Source: Alphaproteobacteria bacterium
Lineage (GTDB): Bacteria > Pseudomonadota > Alphaproteobacteria > UBA2136 > JALTLI01
Direction: 5' to 3'
NCBI GenBank assembly: GCA_027005635.1
Contig: JALTLI010000139.1
Location: 1-43,701 of the forward strand
DNA: 43,701 bases
The notes under the pieces were generated by a model, which searched no databases, was not told where the DNA came from, and was given only the letters and a program-made list of their open reading frames with translations. Positions 16,403 through 23,878 of the stretch are shown in pieces (the first letter of the stretch is position 1; every line of letters begins with the position of its first letter). A program made the position numbers and the translations under genes.

Positions 16403-16430
16403 AATTTATTACTCCAAGTTGTTAAAAATA

Positions 16431-17021
16431 TTAGCTGGCTTTTGCAGCATTAACGGGTTTTTTCCAAGCATCACGGCTATCAGCCATGTGCTTTTCCCGT
16501 GCTTTTTCAGAATCAGGAATATCACCATCTTCTAAATTCTGTGCATGGTTTTTCATTGCATCATTAAGTGTATTTGAAACACCTGCTTTCACCATATCAG
16601 CAATGGCATCAAAACGGGCATTAATGTAATCAGCAGATTTATCAGAGAGATCCAGATCTTTATTCTGATCCTGAACTACTTCTTTACGAATTGTTTCACA
16701 ATCTTTACCGGCTGCATCAAAATTCTTAATAACTTTCTTTGCAACTTCAATTACCGAAGTCCGTTTTACTACCAGTGCATCCAGAAGTTCAGGTGTAACT
16801 TTATTTTTTTCTGCATCATCAAGTTTTGCCTGCATGGTATCAAGATCGGCTTTGTGATCTTTTTCCATCTTCATTTTGGCTTCTTTTTCTTTAGCCAGTT
16901 CTTCTTCAGCATCTTCCTTAGCCTGCTTATTTTTTTCTGCATCTGAAAGCACCTTACCAACAGCTTGAGCCGTTTGTTCTGGTGCTTCATACTCAATACC
17001 ATCAATAAGTATTTTTTTCAT
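16431..17021 (-). CDS. Nested scaffold protein from internal start of protease gene
   Basis: In the same frame as the protease, ATG 17021 opens MKKILIDGIEYEAPEQTAQA and is preceded by AAAAAAGGTAAAGCT, a strong ribosome binding site 7 nt from the ATG. This would give a 196-residue, mostly coiled-coil protein, as in lambda C/Nu3. Free scaffold would outnumber the protease fusion. Inferred from the site and the domain boundary. Confidence 0.7.
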   Translation of the reverse strand: MKKILIDGIEYEAPEQTAQAVGKVLSDAEKNKQAKEDAEEELAKEKEAKMKMEKDHKADLDTMQAKLDDAEKNKVTPELLDALVVKRTSVIEVAKKVIKNFDAAGKDCETIRKEVVQDQNKDLDLSDKSADYINARFDAIADMVKAGVSNTLNDAMKNHAQNLEDGDIPDSEKAREKHMADSRDAWKKPVNAAKAS

Positions 17022-17576
17022 AGCTTTACCTTTTTTAAGTTCATCACTTATTTTACATTCAGAACCACATCTTCCCATTTTAACAATGGCTATATGGTTC
17101 CCCTTTATGTTGGTTTGAACAGCATCATACTGTTCACCAGCATCTGTTATACCAGCCTTAAAATCTATTTCAGAAGTGTAGCCATTTGATAATTCTACTT
17201 TACCTTCCTGAATATCTTTAATAGCTTTTGAATCAATTACAGTCAAAGTAGTAGTTACAAAAATTCCATCTTTAGAAACTGTTTCCCCTGAATGGCCTAC
17301 AGTAACTTCTTTTGCATTATCAGCATTAACTAATTCTGATGGATGATTATTTGTAACAGGTTTGTTACTGAATGAATCCATTGATTCTTTTTTAAAGACT
17401 TCAGCCGGTGGGCGATAAATTTTAATAACATCGGTAGGATCACGGTCTGTTAAACCTAATTCCCCGGCAAAATATTCCTGAATGCCTGAGCGTGAAATAC
17501 GGGCATCTTTAACAATTAAATAACCTTCATCGGTTATTGTTCTTGCTGATATACCAATTTTATCAAGTAAATACAT
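16431..17576 (-). CDS. Prohead protease-scaffold fusion (DUF2213)
   Basis: 381 residues. The N-terminal about 185 residues are a DUF2213 serine protease domain: GYLIVKDARISRSGIQEYFA, candidate His in PVTNNHPSELVN and Ser in VELSNGYTSEID. The C-terminal 196 residues are a coiled-coil scaffold (EKNKQAKEDAEEELAKEKEA). It would build the procapsid and then degrade the scaffold. A second start inside the gene gives the scaffold alone. The ATG at 17576 follows AGAAGGTAGCCC. Confidence 0.85.
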   Translation of the reverse strand: MYLLDKIGISARTITDEGYLIVKDARISRSGIQEYFAGELGLTDRDPTDVIKIYRPPAEVFKKESMDSFSNKPVTNNHPSELVNADNAKEVTVGHSGETVSKDGIFVTTTLTVIDSKAIKDIQEGKVELSNGYTSEIDFKAGITDAGEQYDAVQTNIKGNHIAIVKMGRCGSECKISDELKKGKAMKKILIDGIEYEAPEQTAQAVGKVLSDAEKNKQAKEDAEEELAKEKEAKMKMEKDHKADLDTMQAKLDDAEKNKVTPELLDALVVKRTSVIEVAKKVIKNFDAAGKDCETIRKEVVQDQNKDLDLSDKSADYINARFDAIADMVKAGVSNTLNDAMKNHAQNLEDGDIPDSEKAREKHMADSRDAWKKPVNAAKAS

Positions 17577-17687
17577 GGGCTACCTTCTGGCTGCTTTTTA
17601 GCTAACACAGGCTTATAATGCCCCTAATATAGAACATATCACATAAAAAGGGAATAGGGCAGGGCTTGACAAAGGCAAAAAATTACC
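17577..17687 (-). promoter_or_regulatory. Leader/regulatory region before the capsid operon
   Basis: About 120 bp without a gene between the Mu F-like gene and the protease. It contains ATGCCCCTAATATA at 17618-17631, a close match to the box-plus-flank (GCCCCTAATATA) of the early promoters at 27-30 kb, here in the leader of a minus-strand operon. A minus-strand TTGTCA at about 17665-17670 could be a -35, but no clear -10 follows at good spacing. Confidence 0.45.
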
Positions 17688-17721
17688 GAAAAAACCCGCT
17701 AATTCAGCTCTATCACGGGTT
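17687..17721 (-). terminator. Intrinsic terminator after the Mu F-like gene
   Basis: On the minus strand AACCCG (721-716) pairs with CGGGTT (698-693) around a 17-nt loop that contains the stop codon, followed by a T run and then CGG. The six-pair stem and U tract suggest partial termination ahead of the capsid operon leader. Confidence 0.5.
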
Positions 17722-18517
17722 CTGCCACACACCTACACTGAATATCTTCCCCCGGATGCCCTGTATCAGCCGGTGGATCATTCCATTTAAACCGCTTGCC
17801 ATTCTTTGATCTGTGGCTTTCCCTTACCCTTTCATCTGATGATGTACGCCAGATATATTCCTTGATACCTAGATTTTTTTGCCGCCCCTGTGTGATAGCT
17901 GCATTAACTTTTTGTGTCTGATCACGGGCAATTAATTTAGCTCTTTTCTTTGTACTGTGGCCTAATTTTAATATCTCTTTAATAATGCCACCTGAAGATT
18001 TTCCACGCATAGTGCCCTGACTGATAATAGTGTTTAGCTTTTTAAAATATTCATCAGGAATAGATTTTATTAAACTTACATTATCACTAATTGAACTGGT
18101 TAATAATGGCTGAAGCCCTTCTTCTGAAATAATGCCATTCAAATTAACACCTGTAGCATTTTGCAGGGCTTTATAAAAACGCTTTTTATTTTTCTCATTA
18201 ATACCACTCACCATTTCCGCTGAAATTAATTTAGCTTGCCGTGTGATATTGTTCCATCTTGCGGCCAAATTAAAAATGGTATTACTCAAAACTTCGGCAT
18301 AATTATCTTGAATATAATCAGCTTCAAGCCTCTTTAATGATTCAAATAATTCAGCTTTTGTTTGTTGAATTAAATCATTAGCAATGGCCTGAAGATCCCG
18401 ATTGTATTTTGCCTGAATGGATCTATCTTGTTTAACCCCACGGGCTATTTTTTCTTTATTTAATCTTCTGGCTTTATTTTGTTTAAGCCGTTCTTTAATT
18501 GGGATAGGTGCTAACAT
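17699..18517 (-). CDS. Phage head morphogenesis protein (Mu F-like / SPP1 gp7-like)
   Basis: 272 residues. The C-terminal signature is clear: KEYIWRTSSDERVRESHRSK, NGKRFKWNDPPADTGHPGED, IQCRCVAEPV, the W-T-x-D-x-R-V-R-x-x-H and H-P-G-x-D-x-x-C-R-C pattern of the family. The N-terminal part is helical and very basic (RLKQNKARRLNKEKIARGVK). These minor head proteins act with the portal during procapsid assembly and possibly ejection. The gene follows the portal by 2 bp. Confidence 0.88.
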   Translation of the reverse strand: MLAPIPIKERLKQNKARRLNKEKIARGVKQDRSIQAKYNRDLQAIANDLIQQTKAELFESLKRLEADYIQDNYAEVLSNTIFNLAARWNNITRQAKLISAEMVSGINEKNKKRFYKALQNATGVNLNGIISEEGLQPLLTSSISDNVSLIKSIPDEYFKKLNTIISQGTMRGKSSGGIIKEILKLGHSTKKRAKLIARDQTQKVNAAITQGRQKNLGIKEYIWRTSSDERVRESHRSKNGKRFKWNDPPADTGHPGEDIQCRCVAEPVIELN

Positions 18518-18519
18518 AT

Positions 18520-19965
18520 TTATTCACCTTTTAGATCTTCATCTAATTCCTGTTCAGAATCTTCTTTATCAGACTCATTATCATCAGGCATATCTTCAGA
18601 ATTTTCTTCTTCTAATGTTTCACCTTCATTATTAGCTTCATCTTCCTTTTCAAATTCTTCTATTTCTTCAATATCTTCCTGTGTGATATTTGAATAAGTT
18701 CCTTCTTGCTGTAATTGTTTAGCAACAGTAGAAACTTTTACTACACCCATATCCACATAAATCTGATCTGATTGCGCCCCTTTTAATTTAATATCTGCCT
18801 GCTGTGTTCCCGTTAGTTGCCAGAGTGGGTTAAAAGAATAATCCATTTGTTCAGGATTTATACCCATGTGCCGGGCAAAAATAGCATCAAATTTTTCCAA
18901 TAATGGCCGAAACTCAAATTCTTGTTTTTCACGAACATGATCATAAAAGTTTATTAAATCACTTTCCCCGGTAGCATTCATTCCTACAGGTGCTTTACCA
19001 AATAAACGGGTAGCCGGAATATCAGAAGCAGCACTAATAATAGTCATGAATCTATCCAGCATATCCGGGATACCTGAAAAAGTTACATTATGTTTTTCAT
19101 ATTCTTCTTCAGAATCAAGTAATGTAATATTATTATTAGCTTTTAAAATCTTTGCTAAAAAGAACCGATCAGTTAAAGCCCTTTCACCTTCTGTAGAACT
19201 TAACATAGTCATTAAATTTTTAACTTTAATGACATCTACATTAGTTTCAAATAAAAGTGAAGCTGAAGAATCATTAGCAATATTGGCATTAATTAAGGCT
19301 TCGTATATCCGGTTTATGATTGAATCATGCCAGTAGCGGTTTCTTTGTAATTCATTAAATGGTAAAAGCTGACCATCAAAACGTAGAACACGGGTATGAT
19401 GTATTTCTACCGTAGTTCTTGCTAATCGGTATGTCTCTGGCTTTAAAAAATTATCAGCCATTGGATCTGTTTGATTAAGTTTTACAAATTGGGCATTTTC
19501 AGCATCATATACCTGAAGTGATTTTATAGAACCCTCCTTAACCATATTCAAATCTAAGGGTTCATGGGGTTCACCTGTGCCTTCAATGTTCATAACTATC
19601 AAAGCCCCACCATATAAACGCGCCCATTTTTTAGCTTCATTAAACAGGTATTTAATTCGTAAACGGTTTTCTTCTTTAGTTAATTTCTCAACTACATCAG
19701 AATCCATTTCTGAATCATTAAATTGTCGCCATTCCCTTGTCATTTCATCCGGGATAATATCTACAATTTTTCCGGCTATCCAATCTTCACGATAAAGGGC
19801 TTCCAGTTGTGCCCTATCTAAACGGCCTTTTCCTGTGAATGTAGATTGCCGCCTTTTATCATTTCCTGTATTCATGTTAGCCACAAGATTAGTTAAAGTA
19901 TCAGCTAATGCCTGATGTTTTACTGAATCACTGATAGGGGTGATATTTTCGTTTTTAACTGTCAT
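18520..19965 (-). CDS. Portal protein (DUF1073 family)
   Basis: 481 residues; LEALYREDWIAGKIVDIIPD, EMTREWRQF, KKWARLYGGALIVMNIEG and NRYWHDSIINRIYEALINAN are typical of DUF1073 portals. The last 60 residues are extremely acidic (EEIEEFEKEDEANNEGETLE). Twelve copies form the DNA entry ring at the head vertex. It lies between the terminase and Mu F-like genes, the standard packaging order. Confidence 0.9.
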   Translation of the reverse strand: MTVKNENITPISDSVKHQALADTLTNLVANMNTGNDKRRQSTFTGKGRLDRAQLEALYREDWIAGKIVDIIPDEMTREWRQFNDSEMDSDVVEKLTKEENRLRIKYLFNEAKKWARLYGGALIVMNIEGTGEPHEPLDLNMVKEGSIKSLQVYDAENAQFVKLNQTDPMADNFLKPETYRLARTTVEIHHTRVLRFDGQLLPFNELQRNRYWHDSIINRIYEALINANIANDSSASLLFETNVDVIKVKNLMTMLSSTEGERALTDRFFLAKILKANNNITLLDSEEEYEKHNVTFSGIPDMLDRFMTIISAASDIPATRLFGKAPVGMNATGESDLINFYDHVREKQEFEFRPLLEKFDAIFARHMGINPEQMDYSFNPLWQLTGTQQADIKLKGAQSDQIYVDMGVVKVSTVAKQLQQEGTYSNITQEDIEEIEEFEKEDEANNEGETLEEENSEDMPDDNESDKEDSEQELDEDLKGE

Positions 19966-19967
19966 GA

Positions 19968-20102
19968 TTATCTACCTTTTGATTTAGATTTATTCTGCTG
20001 TGCTTTAATTGCCCTTCCTTGTGCTTCTGCTTTCTCAAGTGCGTAAGCCCCTGTATAACAAAATCCATTTTTACCTTCTCTTTCACATTGTTGAAATGGC
20101 AT
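19968..20102 (-). CDS. Small hypothetical protein between terminase and portal (44 aa)
   Basis: ATG 20102 lies one base after the large terminase stop, and TAA ends 2 bp before the portal start, so the gene fills the gap exactly. The product has Cys6 and Cys15 (CEREGKNGFC) then a basic helix (ALEKAEAQGRAIKAQQNKSK). Codon use looks like the neighbours. The position suggests a packaging accessory, but the family is not recognised. Confidence 0.65.
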   Translation of the reverse strand: MPFQQCEREGKNGFCYTGAYALEKAEAQGRAIKAQQNKSKSKGR

Positions 20103-20103
20103 T

Positions 20104-21609
20104 TTAAATAGCTCCCAAATACATATTATTGGCTTCTACAAGCATATCCTGAATGGCATCCATCATAGGATCTATCTGATCATCATTTTTGTGTGTCATT
20201 AATGGTGTAAACTTTCTACATTCACTTAAAAAATCACTTAACCATTCAGCATCTTCAGGCAACCACACATTACCTGATGCTATCTGTGGTACTACATCCA
20301 TAGCCCGGACTACTTTACCTTTACTTCTATCAATCCCTTCAATCGGTATATTGTGTTTTCTTGTAATAGTCTGAACAAGCCCTGATCCTGAACTCTTTTT
20401 TTCCACTAATGCTTTTTGAACACCGATTAAATTATTTTTGTGCTTATATTTATGCTTATTCCAAAATGCTACAAAAGCTGTTTCTAATTCAGGTGTTTCC
20501 AATTTTTCTTTAAATAAATCTATTAATAAAATGCCTTTGGTCGGTGAATACGCCCAACATTGGAAACAAGTGTAATCGTTATGCTCCCCTTTTTCTTGTG
20601 CTGTATCACAGTAAATACGCTTAAATAAAATATCTTTGGGTAGTGCATTAGAATTATAATATTTCCAAAATTCATCTTTAAATATTGATCCACCTTTAGG
20701 GCTTGGCTTCTGTTCATACTGTGAAGCAAAAGTATAAGGATCTGCTTTTTCCATTGCCCTTATATCTTCTTCCGTGTGTTTCATTTTCCATAACGCGCCG
20801 GGTGGTAGGTTATATTCTATCGGTATTCCATGTGTATATTCATGTGGATACCAGTGTTTGACAGGTGCATCAGGAATATCTACAGGTAGCATTAAATGAT
20901 GCCATTTTTCACCTGTACCCCCGGTTAATAAAAATCCACTGGGATCATCTTCATGAACCCTTTGCATAATTAAAATAATAGGGGTATCTGATTCAAGGGC
21001 GAGCCGGGACTTAAATGTATTCATGAATCGGTTATTAATACGGTTCCTGATTGGCTCCTTATAAGCATCATCTGGTTTTATAGGATCATCTATTATCAAT
21101 GCCCCAGTAAACTTGTCCTGTTCCATTCTACCAGCCCTGAAGCCTGTCACCTGACCCCCGGCTGAAGTAGCATATAATCCACCTCCCTGTTCTGTGTACC
21201 ATTTCTTTTTAGAGCTAACATCGTTCCTTATAGCCATAGGAAACAGTTCTTGATATTCGGGGCTTTTAACTGTGTCCCTAACAAGTGTACTGTTCCACAA
21301 GGCTAAATCATCAGAATATGACAGGTGCATAAATAAAGCCTGTGGATTGATTGCTAAACCACGAGCAATAAAATTTACCACTGCTTCTTCTGTTTTTGTA
21401 TAACCGGGTGGGATGTTAATTATTAAACGCTTAATTTTTAAATCCAAAACTTTTTGTAAAGTATCAGCTACTATATGGTGGTGTGCATTAACCATAAATT
21501 TACGAGCTTCACGCTTCTTAAAAAAATAACGTGAAAAATGCAGCCCGGATCTGGGAAGCAAGTATTTAAGCATCCTTTTATCTTGAATTGTGTTTATATC
21601 AATACTCAT
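20104..21609 (-). CDS. terL: Terminase large subunit
   Basis: 501 residues from ATG 21609 (MSIDINTIQDKRMLKYLLPR), which overlaps the small-subunit stop; an in-frame ATG six codons upstream is less likely. The ATPase has a Walker A-like NIPPGYTKTEEAV (residues 65-77) and Walker B ALIIDDPIKPDD. The RNase H-like nuclease begins at RIYCDTAQEKGEHNDYTCFQ. It pumps DNA into the prohead and cuts it. The family is the TIGR01630-type putative terminase. The packaging mode (headful or cos) cannot be read from the sequence. Confidence 0.92.
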   Translation of the reverse strand: MSIDINTIQDKRMLKYLLPRSGLHFSRYFFKKREARKFMVNAHHHIVADTLQKVLDLKIKRLIINIPPGYTKTEEAVVNFIARGLAINPQALFMHLSYSDDLALWNSTLVRDTVKSPEYQELFPMAIRNDVSSKKKWYTEQGGGLYATSAGGQVTGFRAGRMEQDKFTGALIIDDPIKPDDAYKEPIRNRINNRFMNTFKSRLALESDTPIILIMQRVHEDDPSGFLLTGGTGEKWHHLMLPVDIPDAPVKHWYPHEYTHGIPIEYNLPPGALWKMKHTEEDIRAMEKADPYTFASQYEQKPSPKGGSIFKDEFWKYYNSNALPKDILFKRIYCDTAQEKGEHNDYTCFQCWAYSPTKGILLIDLFKEKLETPELETAFVAFWNKHKYKHKNNLIGVQKALVEKKSSGSGLVQTITRKHNIPIEGIDRSKGKVVRAMDVVPQIASGNVWLPEDAEWLSDFLSECRKFTPLMTHKNDDQIDPMMDAIQDMLVEANNMYLGAI

Positions 21610-22012
21610 GTTTAAACACTCTTTCAAAACGCTTTATTTCAGCTCGGCTTAATTCAGTGATTTCCCCACTTGCTGACTTATCAGTTATCTCTACCGATTT
21701 TTTCTTATTGTGTTGGTATTCTAAAAGTGTTTTGGCTGCATCCCTGCTTACCGCTCTTTCCACTGGTAAAAATCTATGTTCATTTTTAATCAGTTCTACC
21801 AGTTCATCCCACTCAAAAGTATCGGGGGGTTCATCCCCATTAATATTTTCATGATTCAAAATCCACTGATAGACAAGGCTATGCCCCCGCAAATCTTCAC
21901 CATTAGCGAAGCCCAACAGTAAAGTTAGTGGATCTATAAAACCATATTCATCTGCAACTTTTTGTAGTTGTTCATCAAGTTGCATAAAATTAAATTGTTG
22001 AGCCTTGCCCAT
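21599..22012 (-). CDS. terS: Terminase small subunit
   Basis: 137 residues. DPLTLLLGFANGEDLRGHSL, then VYQWILNHE and AVSRDAAKTLLEYQHNKKKS, match small terminase proteins that accompany this type of large subunit. It is the first gene of the leftward late operon and overlaps the large subunit. It recognises DNA to be packaged. The C-terminal ELSRAEIKRFERVFKHE is helical. Confidence 0.78.
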   Translation of the reverse strand: MGKAQQFNFMQLDEQLQKVADEYGFIDPLTLLLGFANGEDLRGHSLVYQWILNHENINGDEPPDTFEWDELVELIKNEHRFLPVERAVSRDAAKTLLEYQHNKKKSVEITDKSASGEITELSRAEIKRFERVFKHEY

Positions 22013-22094
22013 TCAGGATAGCCTTTTATTATCAAGTACATATATGGTAGCAGGGAATAACTGTATATACCACATATAGGGGGGTTCAGGTGCT

Positions 22095-22121
22095 AATATA
22101 CCATTTCGTTCTAATTGTCAA
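22095..22121 (-). promoter_or_regulatory. Probable late promoter for the terminase operon
   Basis: On the minus strand TTGACA (22121-22116) and TATATT (22100-22095) are 15 bp apart, about 85 bp before the small terminase ATG. The spacing is short; a shifted -10 (TATTAG) would give 17 bp. This is the only consensus-like -35 in the leader. Confidence 0.5.
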
Positions 22122-22194
22122 GGGTTCGGAAAATACCTTTTTAAATCTGACTCTATAAAAATATGCAATTTAAAGAAAAGTGATATGTTCCGTA

Positions 22195-22488
22195 CTGTTC
22201 CTTACTCATATCCGTACTATTTTTGCTAAGTTATTGATTTTATTAAGGGGTAGATCCGAACTATCCTTATTATCCTTATTTTTTCATTTCTATAGGAAAA
22301 AACCATTTTGTGGGGTGGGATTTTGCCTTTAAATTGCTTTAATTTTCAAAAAATACCCCTAAAAATCTACTTTTTCCCACTGAACTTAAAAAATAAGGAT
22401 AATAAGGATAATAAGGATATAGGTACTTATAAAATCAATAACTTAGCTACTTTGAGTAAGGAACAAGTAAGGATACAGTAAGGAACAG
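22195..22488. other. Symmetric iteron array / long interrupted inverted repeat: candidate replication origin or control centre
   Basis: Three exact inverted segments share one centre near 22336-22342: 22195-22206 with 22477-22488 (12 bp), 22225-22243 with 22429-22447 (19 bp, GCTAAGTTATTGATTTTAT) and 22262-22284 with 22388-22410 (23 bp, containing TATCCTTAT twice). The right arm also has direct repeats ATAAGGATA (three in tandem at 22393-22419) and two GTAAGGAAC copies. The centre (22285-22387) is A+T-rich with G-runs on one side and C-runs on the other. The array lies in a 581-bp gene-free region between divergent late and early operons, next to an HTH protein gene and near the primase gene. 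I infer an origin with mirrored iterons, or operators for bidirectional control. Confidence 0.75.
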
Positions 22489-22593
22489 ACACATAAAATT
22501 AAAACACACCACCACCATTATATAAATCATATACTTACATTAAATTTAGTGCTATAGTTACGCTTCTTTACTCCTATTTAAAGGTTTTTTAGC

Positions 22594-22905
22594 ATGAAAA
22601 ACGAAAATGAAAAAATACGAAAATTAAAGGAACTCAAAAAATGCTTTAAACGAGAGCCAAAAAGAGTAATTAAGGTGATAAATAGGCATGAATCGAATAG
22701 AAATAGGCTCTTTACTTCTCGACAAGCGGCACATTTTTTAGGGTTTAGACCAGACTATCTTGCCAAGTTGCGAATATCTGGATTAAGCCCACAGTATAAA
22801 AAGCTGAATGGCCGAGTGTATTACAGAAAGATTGATTTAGTAAGATGGGTAATGAATTTACCTACTTTTACCTGTACAGCAGAAGAAAAAGAAGTTGAAG
22901 ATTAG
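22594..22905 (+). CDS. HTH_17/excisionase-like DNA-binding protein
   Basis: 103 residues. The N-terminus is very basic (ENEKIRKLKELKKCFKREPK). Residues 40-88 form a MerR/AlpA/HTH_17-like winged helix: LFTSRQAAHFLGFRPDYLAK, then LRISGLSPQYKKLNGRVYYR and KIDLVRWV. It is the first rightward gene and adjoins the iteron array, so it is the prime candidate to bind it, as replication initiator or regulator. There is no integrase, so a recombination directionality role is unlikely. AAAGG lies 9 nt before the ATG. Confidence 0.75.
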   Translation: MKNENEKIRKLKELKKCFKREPKRVIKVINRHESNRNRLFTSRQAAHFLGFRPDYLAKLRISGLSPQYKKLNGRVYYRKIDLVRWVMNLPTFTCTAEEKEVED

Positions 22906-22910
22906 AATAT

Positions 22911-22989
22911 TTGCAATACCACAGGATCGGGGCTATATTTAGTACCCTGATAAATTAAGTATTGCAATCAGTAATTTTTTGTATATACT
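22911..22989 (+). promoter_or_regulatory. Strong promoter with flanking inverted repeat
   Basis: TTGCAA (22962-22967) and TATACT (22984-22989) are 16 bp apart. TTGCAATAC (22911-22919) and GTATTGCAA (22959-22967) form a perfect 9-bp inverted repeat whose right arm overlaps the -35, a likely operator. The -35 and the GTATATACTTT block recur in the promoter near 31.7 kb. Confidence 0.7.
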
Positions 22990-23039
22990 TTAATTTCCAA
23001 CTCTGAAATATAAACAAATAAATGAAGGGGGTGATTGTT

Positions 23040-23087
23040 ATGTGTGAACAAGGTAAGGAAGCTACCCAAAGTTCACTACTCACATAA
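23040..23087 (+). CDS. 15-codon leader-type ORF
   Basis: MCEQGKEATQSSLLT, preceded by AGGGGGTGA 5 nt from the ATG, one of the strongest ribosome binding sites in the window. A same-frame ATG at 23022 overlaps that site and is less likely. The ORF lies between the promoter at 22962 and the terminator at 23111-23169, so it could be a leader peptide for attenuation or merely an incidental ORF in a small RNA. Confidence 0.45.
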   Translation: MCEQGKEATQSSLLT

Positions 23088-23110
23088 AATGCCAATAGAA
23101 AACAATAGCG

Positions 23111-23169
23111 AAAAAATCCCGTCCTACCTTTTATTTATTTTTAGCACTCTAAATTAGGGCGGGGTTTTT
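23111..23169 (+). terminator. Intrinsic terminator
   Basis: TCCCGTCCTA (23117-23126) pairs with TAGGGCGGGG (23155-23164), with U-G pairs only where the arms differ. The stem is extended by A-U pairs, the loop is 28 nt, and TTTTT follows. With the promoter at 22962 it delimits a transcript of about 175 nt. Confidence 0.75.
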
Positions 23170-23203
23170 AAAACAAACTTATAAAGAGAGATAAATAAAA
23201 TGC
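23165..23203 (+). repeat. 39-bp leader repeat, copy 1
   Basis: Identical to 23615-23653. It covers the upstream leader, the AAGAGAGAT purine-rich site and the ATG of the following gene, so two consecutive genes share the same translation start region. Confidence 0.9.
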
Positions 23204-23607
23204 AAATTAATCTACCAAGTATAGAAATAAATACATTATTATCAAATCCAAAATTCAAAGAAGAATTAGAAGAAAGTATAGCATATTGTATTGAGACATT
23301 AATATCTGAATCCGAATCCTGTTGGGATATAGCCAGAGAAATGTTAAAAGATGAAAGAGTTGCGGCTATCGTAAAAACTGAAATTGAAAATGAGATGAAA
23401 ACCAATATATCTAAATATGTTAAGGAAGCAGTAGATAAACATGTTTCTAATGTTGTTAAAAAAATTACAGTTAATACGTTAGATGATAAGGTAACTGATG
23501 CTATTAATAAGGAAATTACTTATTTTCTTAATAAAGAAATTCCTGATAACTTAGCTAATATTAAATTAGAAGTATCTAAATTAATTAGAAATTACAGAGT
23601 TTTTTAA
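23200..23607 (+). CDS. Hypothetical helical protein (135 aa)
   Basis: The product is almost wholly helical and acidic (NPKFKEELEESIAYCIETLI, then KTEIENEMKTNISKYVKEAV and KHVSNVVKKITVNTLDD), with heptad-like spacing suggesting a coiled coil or oligomer. The N-terminal MQINLPSIEINTLLSNPKFK resembles many small phage proteins without known function. It precedes a 60-residue ORF with the identical leader. Confidence 0.7.
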   Translation: MQINLPSIEINTLLSNPKFKEELEESIAYCIETLISESESCWDIAREMLKDERVAAIVKTEIENEMKTNISKYVKEAVDKHVSNVVKKITVNTLDDKVTDAINKEITYFLNKEIPDNLANIKLEVSKLIRNYRVF

Positions 23608-23614
23608 TATACTA

Positions 23615-23653
23615 TTTTTAAAACAAACTTATAAAGAGAGATAAATAAAATGC
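23615..23653 (+). repeat. 39-bp leader repeat, copy 2
   Basis: Exact copy of 23165-23203 in front of the next small gene, 450 bp downstream. Confidence 0.9.
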
Positions 23654-23832
23654 TTACTGAACAAAATCAAAACCGAATTGAACTCACTGATGAAATCACT
23701 AAAATCCTAATTGATAATGCTGTTAAACAGATTAATGAAAAATATAGTAATAACTACCATCAGCAGAACCCCCACCTTTTAAGCACATTCATAGAACTGC
23801 AAAAAACTATTTATTTATCTACACTTTCTTAA
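23650..23832 (+). CDS. Hypothetical small protein (60 aa)
   Basis: MLTEQNQNRIELTDEITKIL, then IDNAVKQINEKYSNNYHQQN. It is helical and polar, with no known motif, and starts in the second copy of the 39-bp leader. A short terminator-like hairpin follows. It may be paralogous in regulation, though not in sequence, to the preceding gene. Confidence 0.6.
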   Translation: MLTEQNQNRIELTDEITKILIDNAVKQINEKYSNNYHQQNPHLLSTFIELQKTIYLSTLS

Positions 23833-23854
23833 CCTACATGTTTATAGGTTTTTT
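23831..23854 (+). terminator. Short intrinsic terminator
   Basis: AACCTA (23831-23836) and TAGGTT (23845-23850) pair around an 8-nt loop, with TTTTTT at 23849-23854, directly after a stop codon and before the primase-helicase gene. Confidence 0.55.
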
Positions 23855-23878
23855 ATAAAAATAAAAAGAGTGTGATAA

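Noticed and set aside
22594..22905. Lysogeny module, based on the excisionase-like HTH protein
   Set aside because: No integrase, repressor-Cro pair or partition gene was found in the complete genome.
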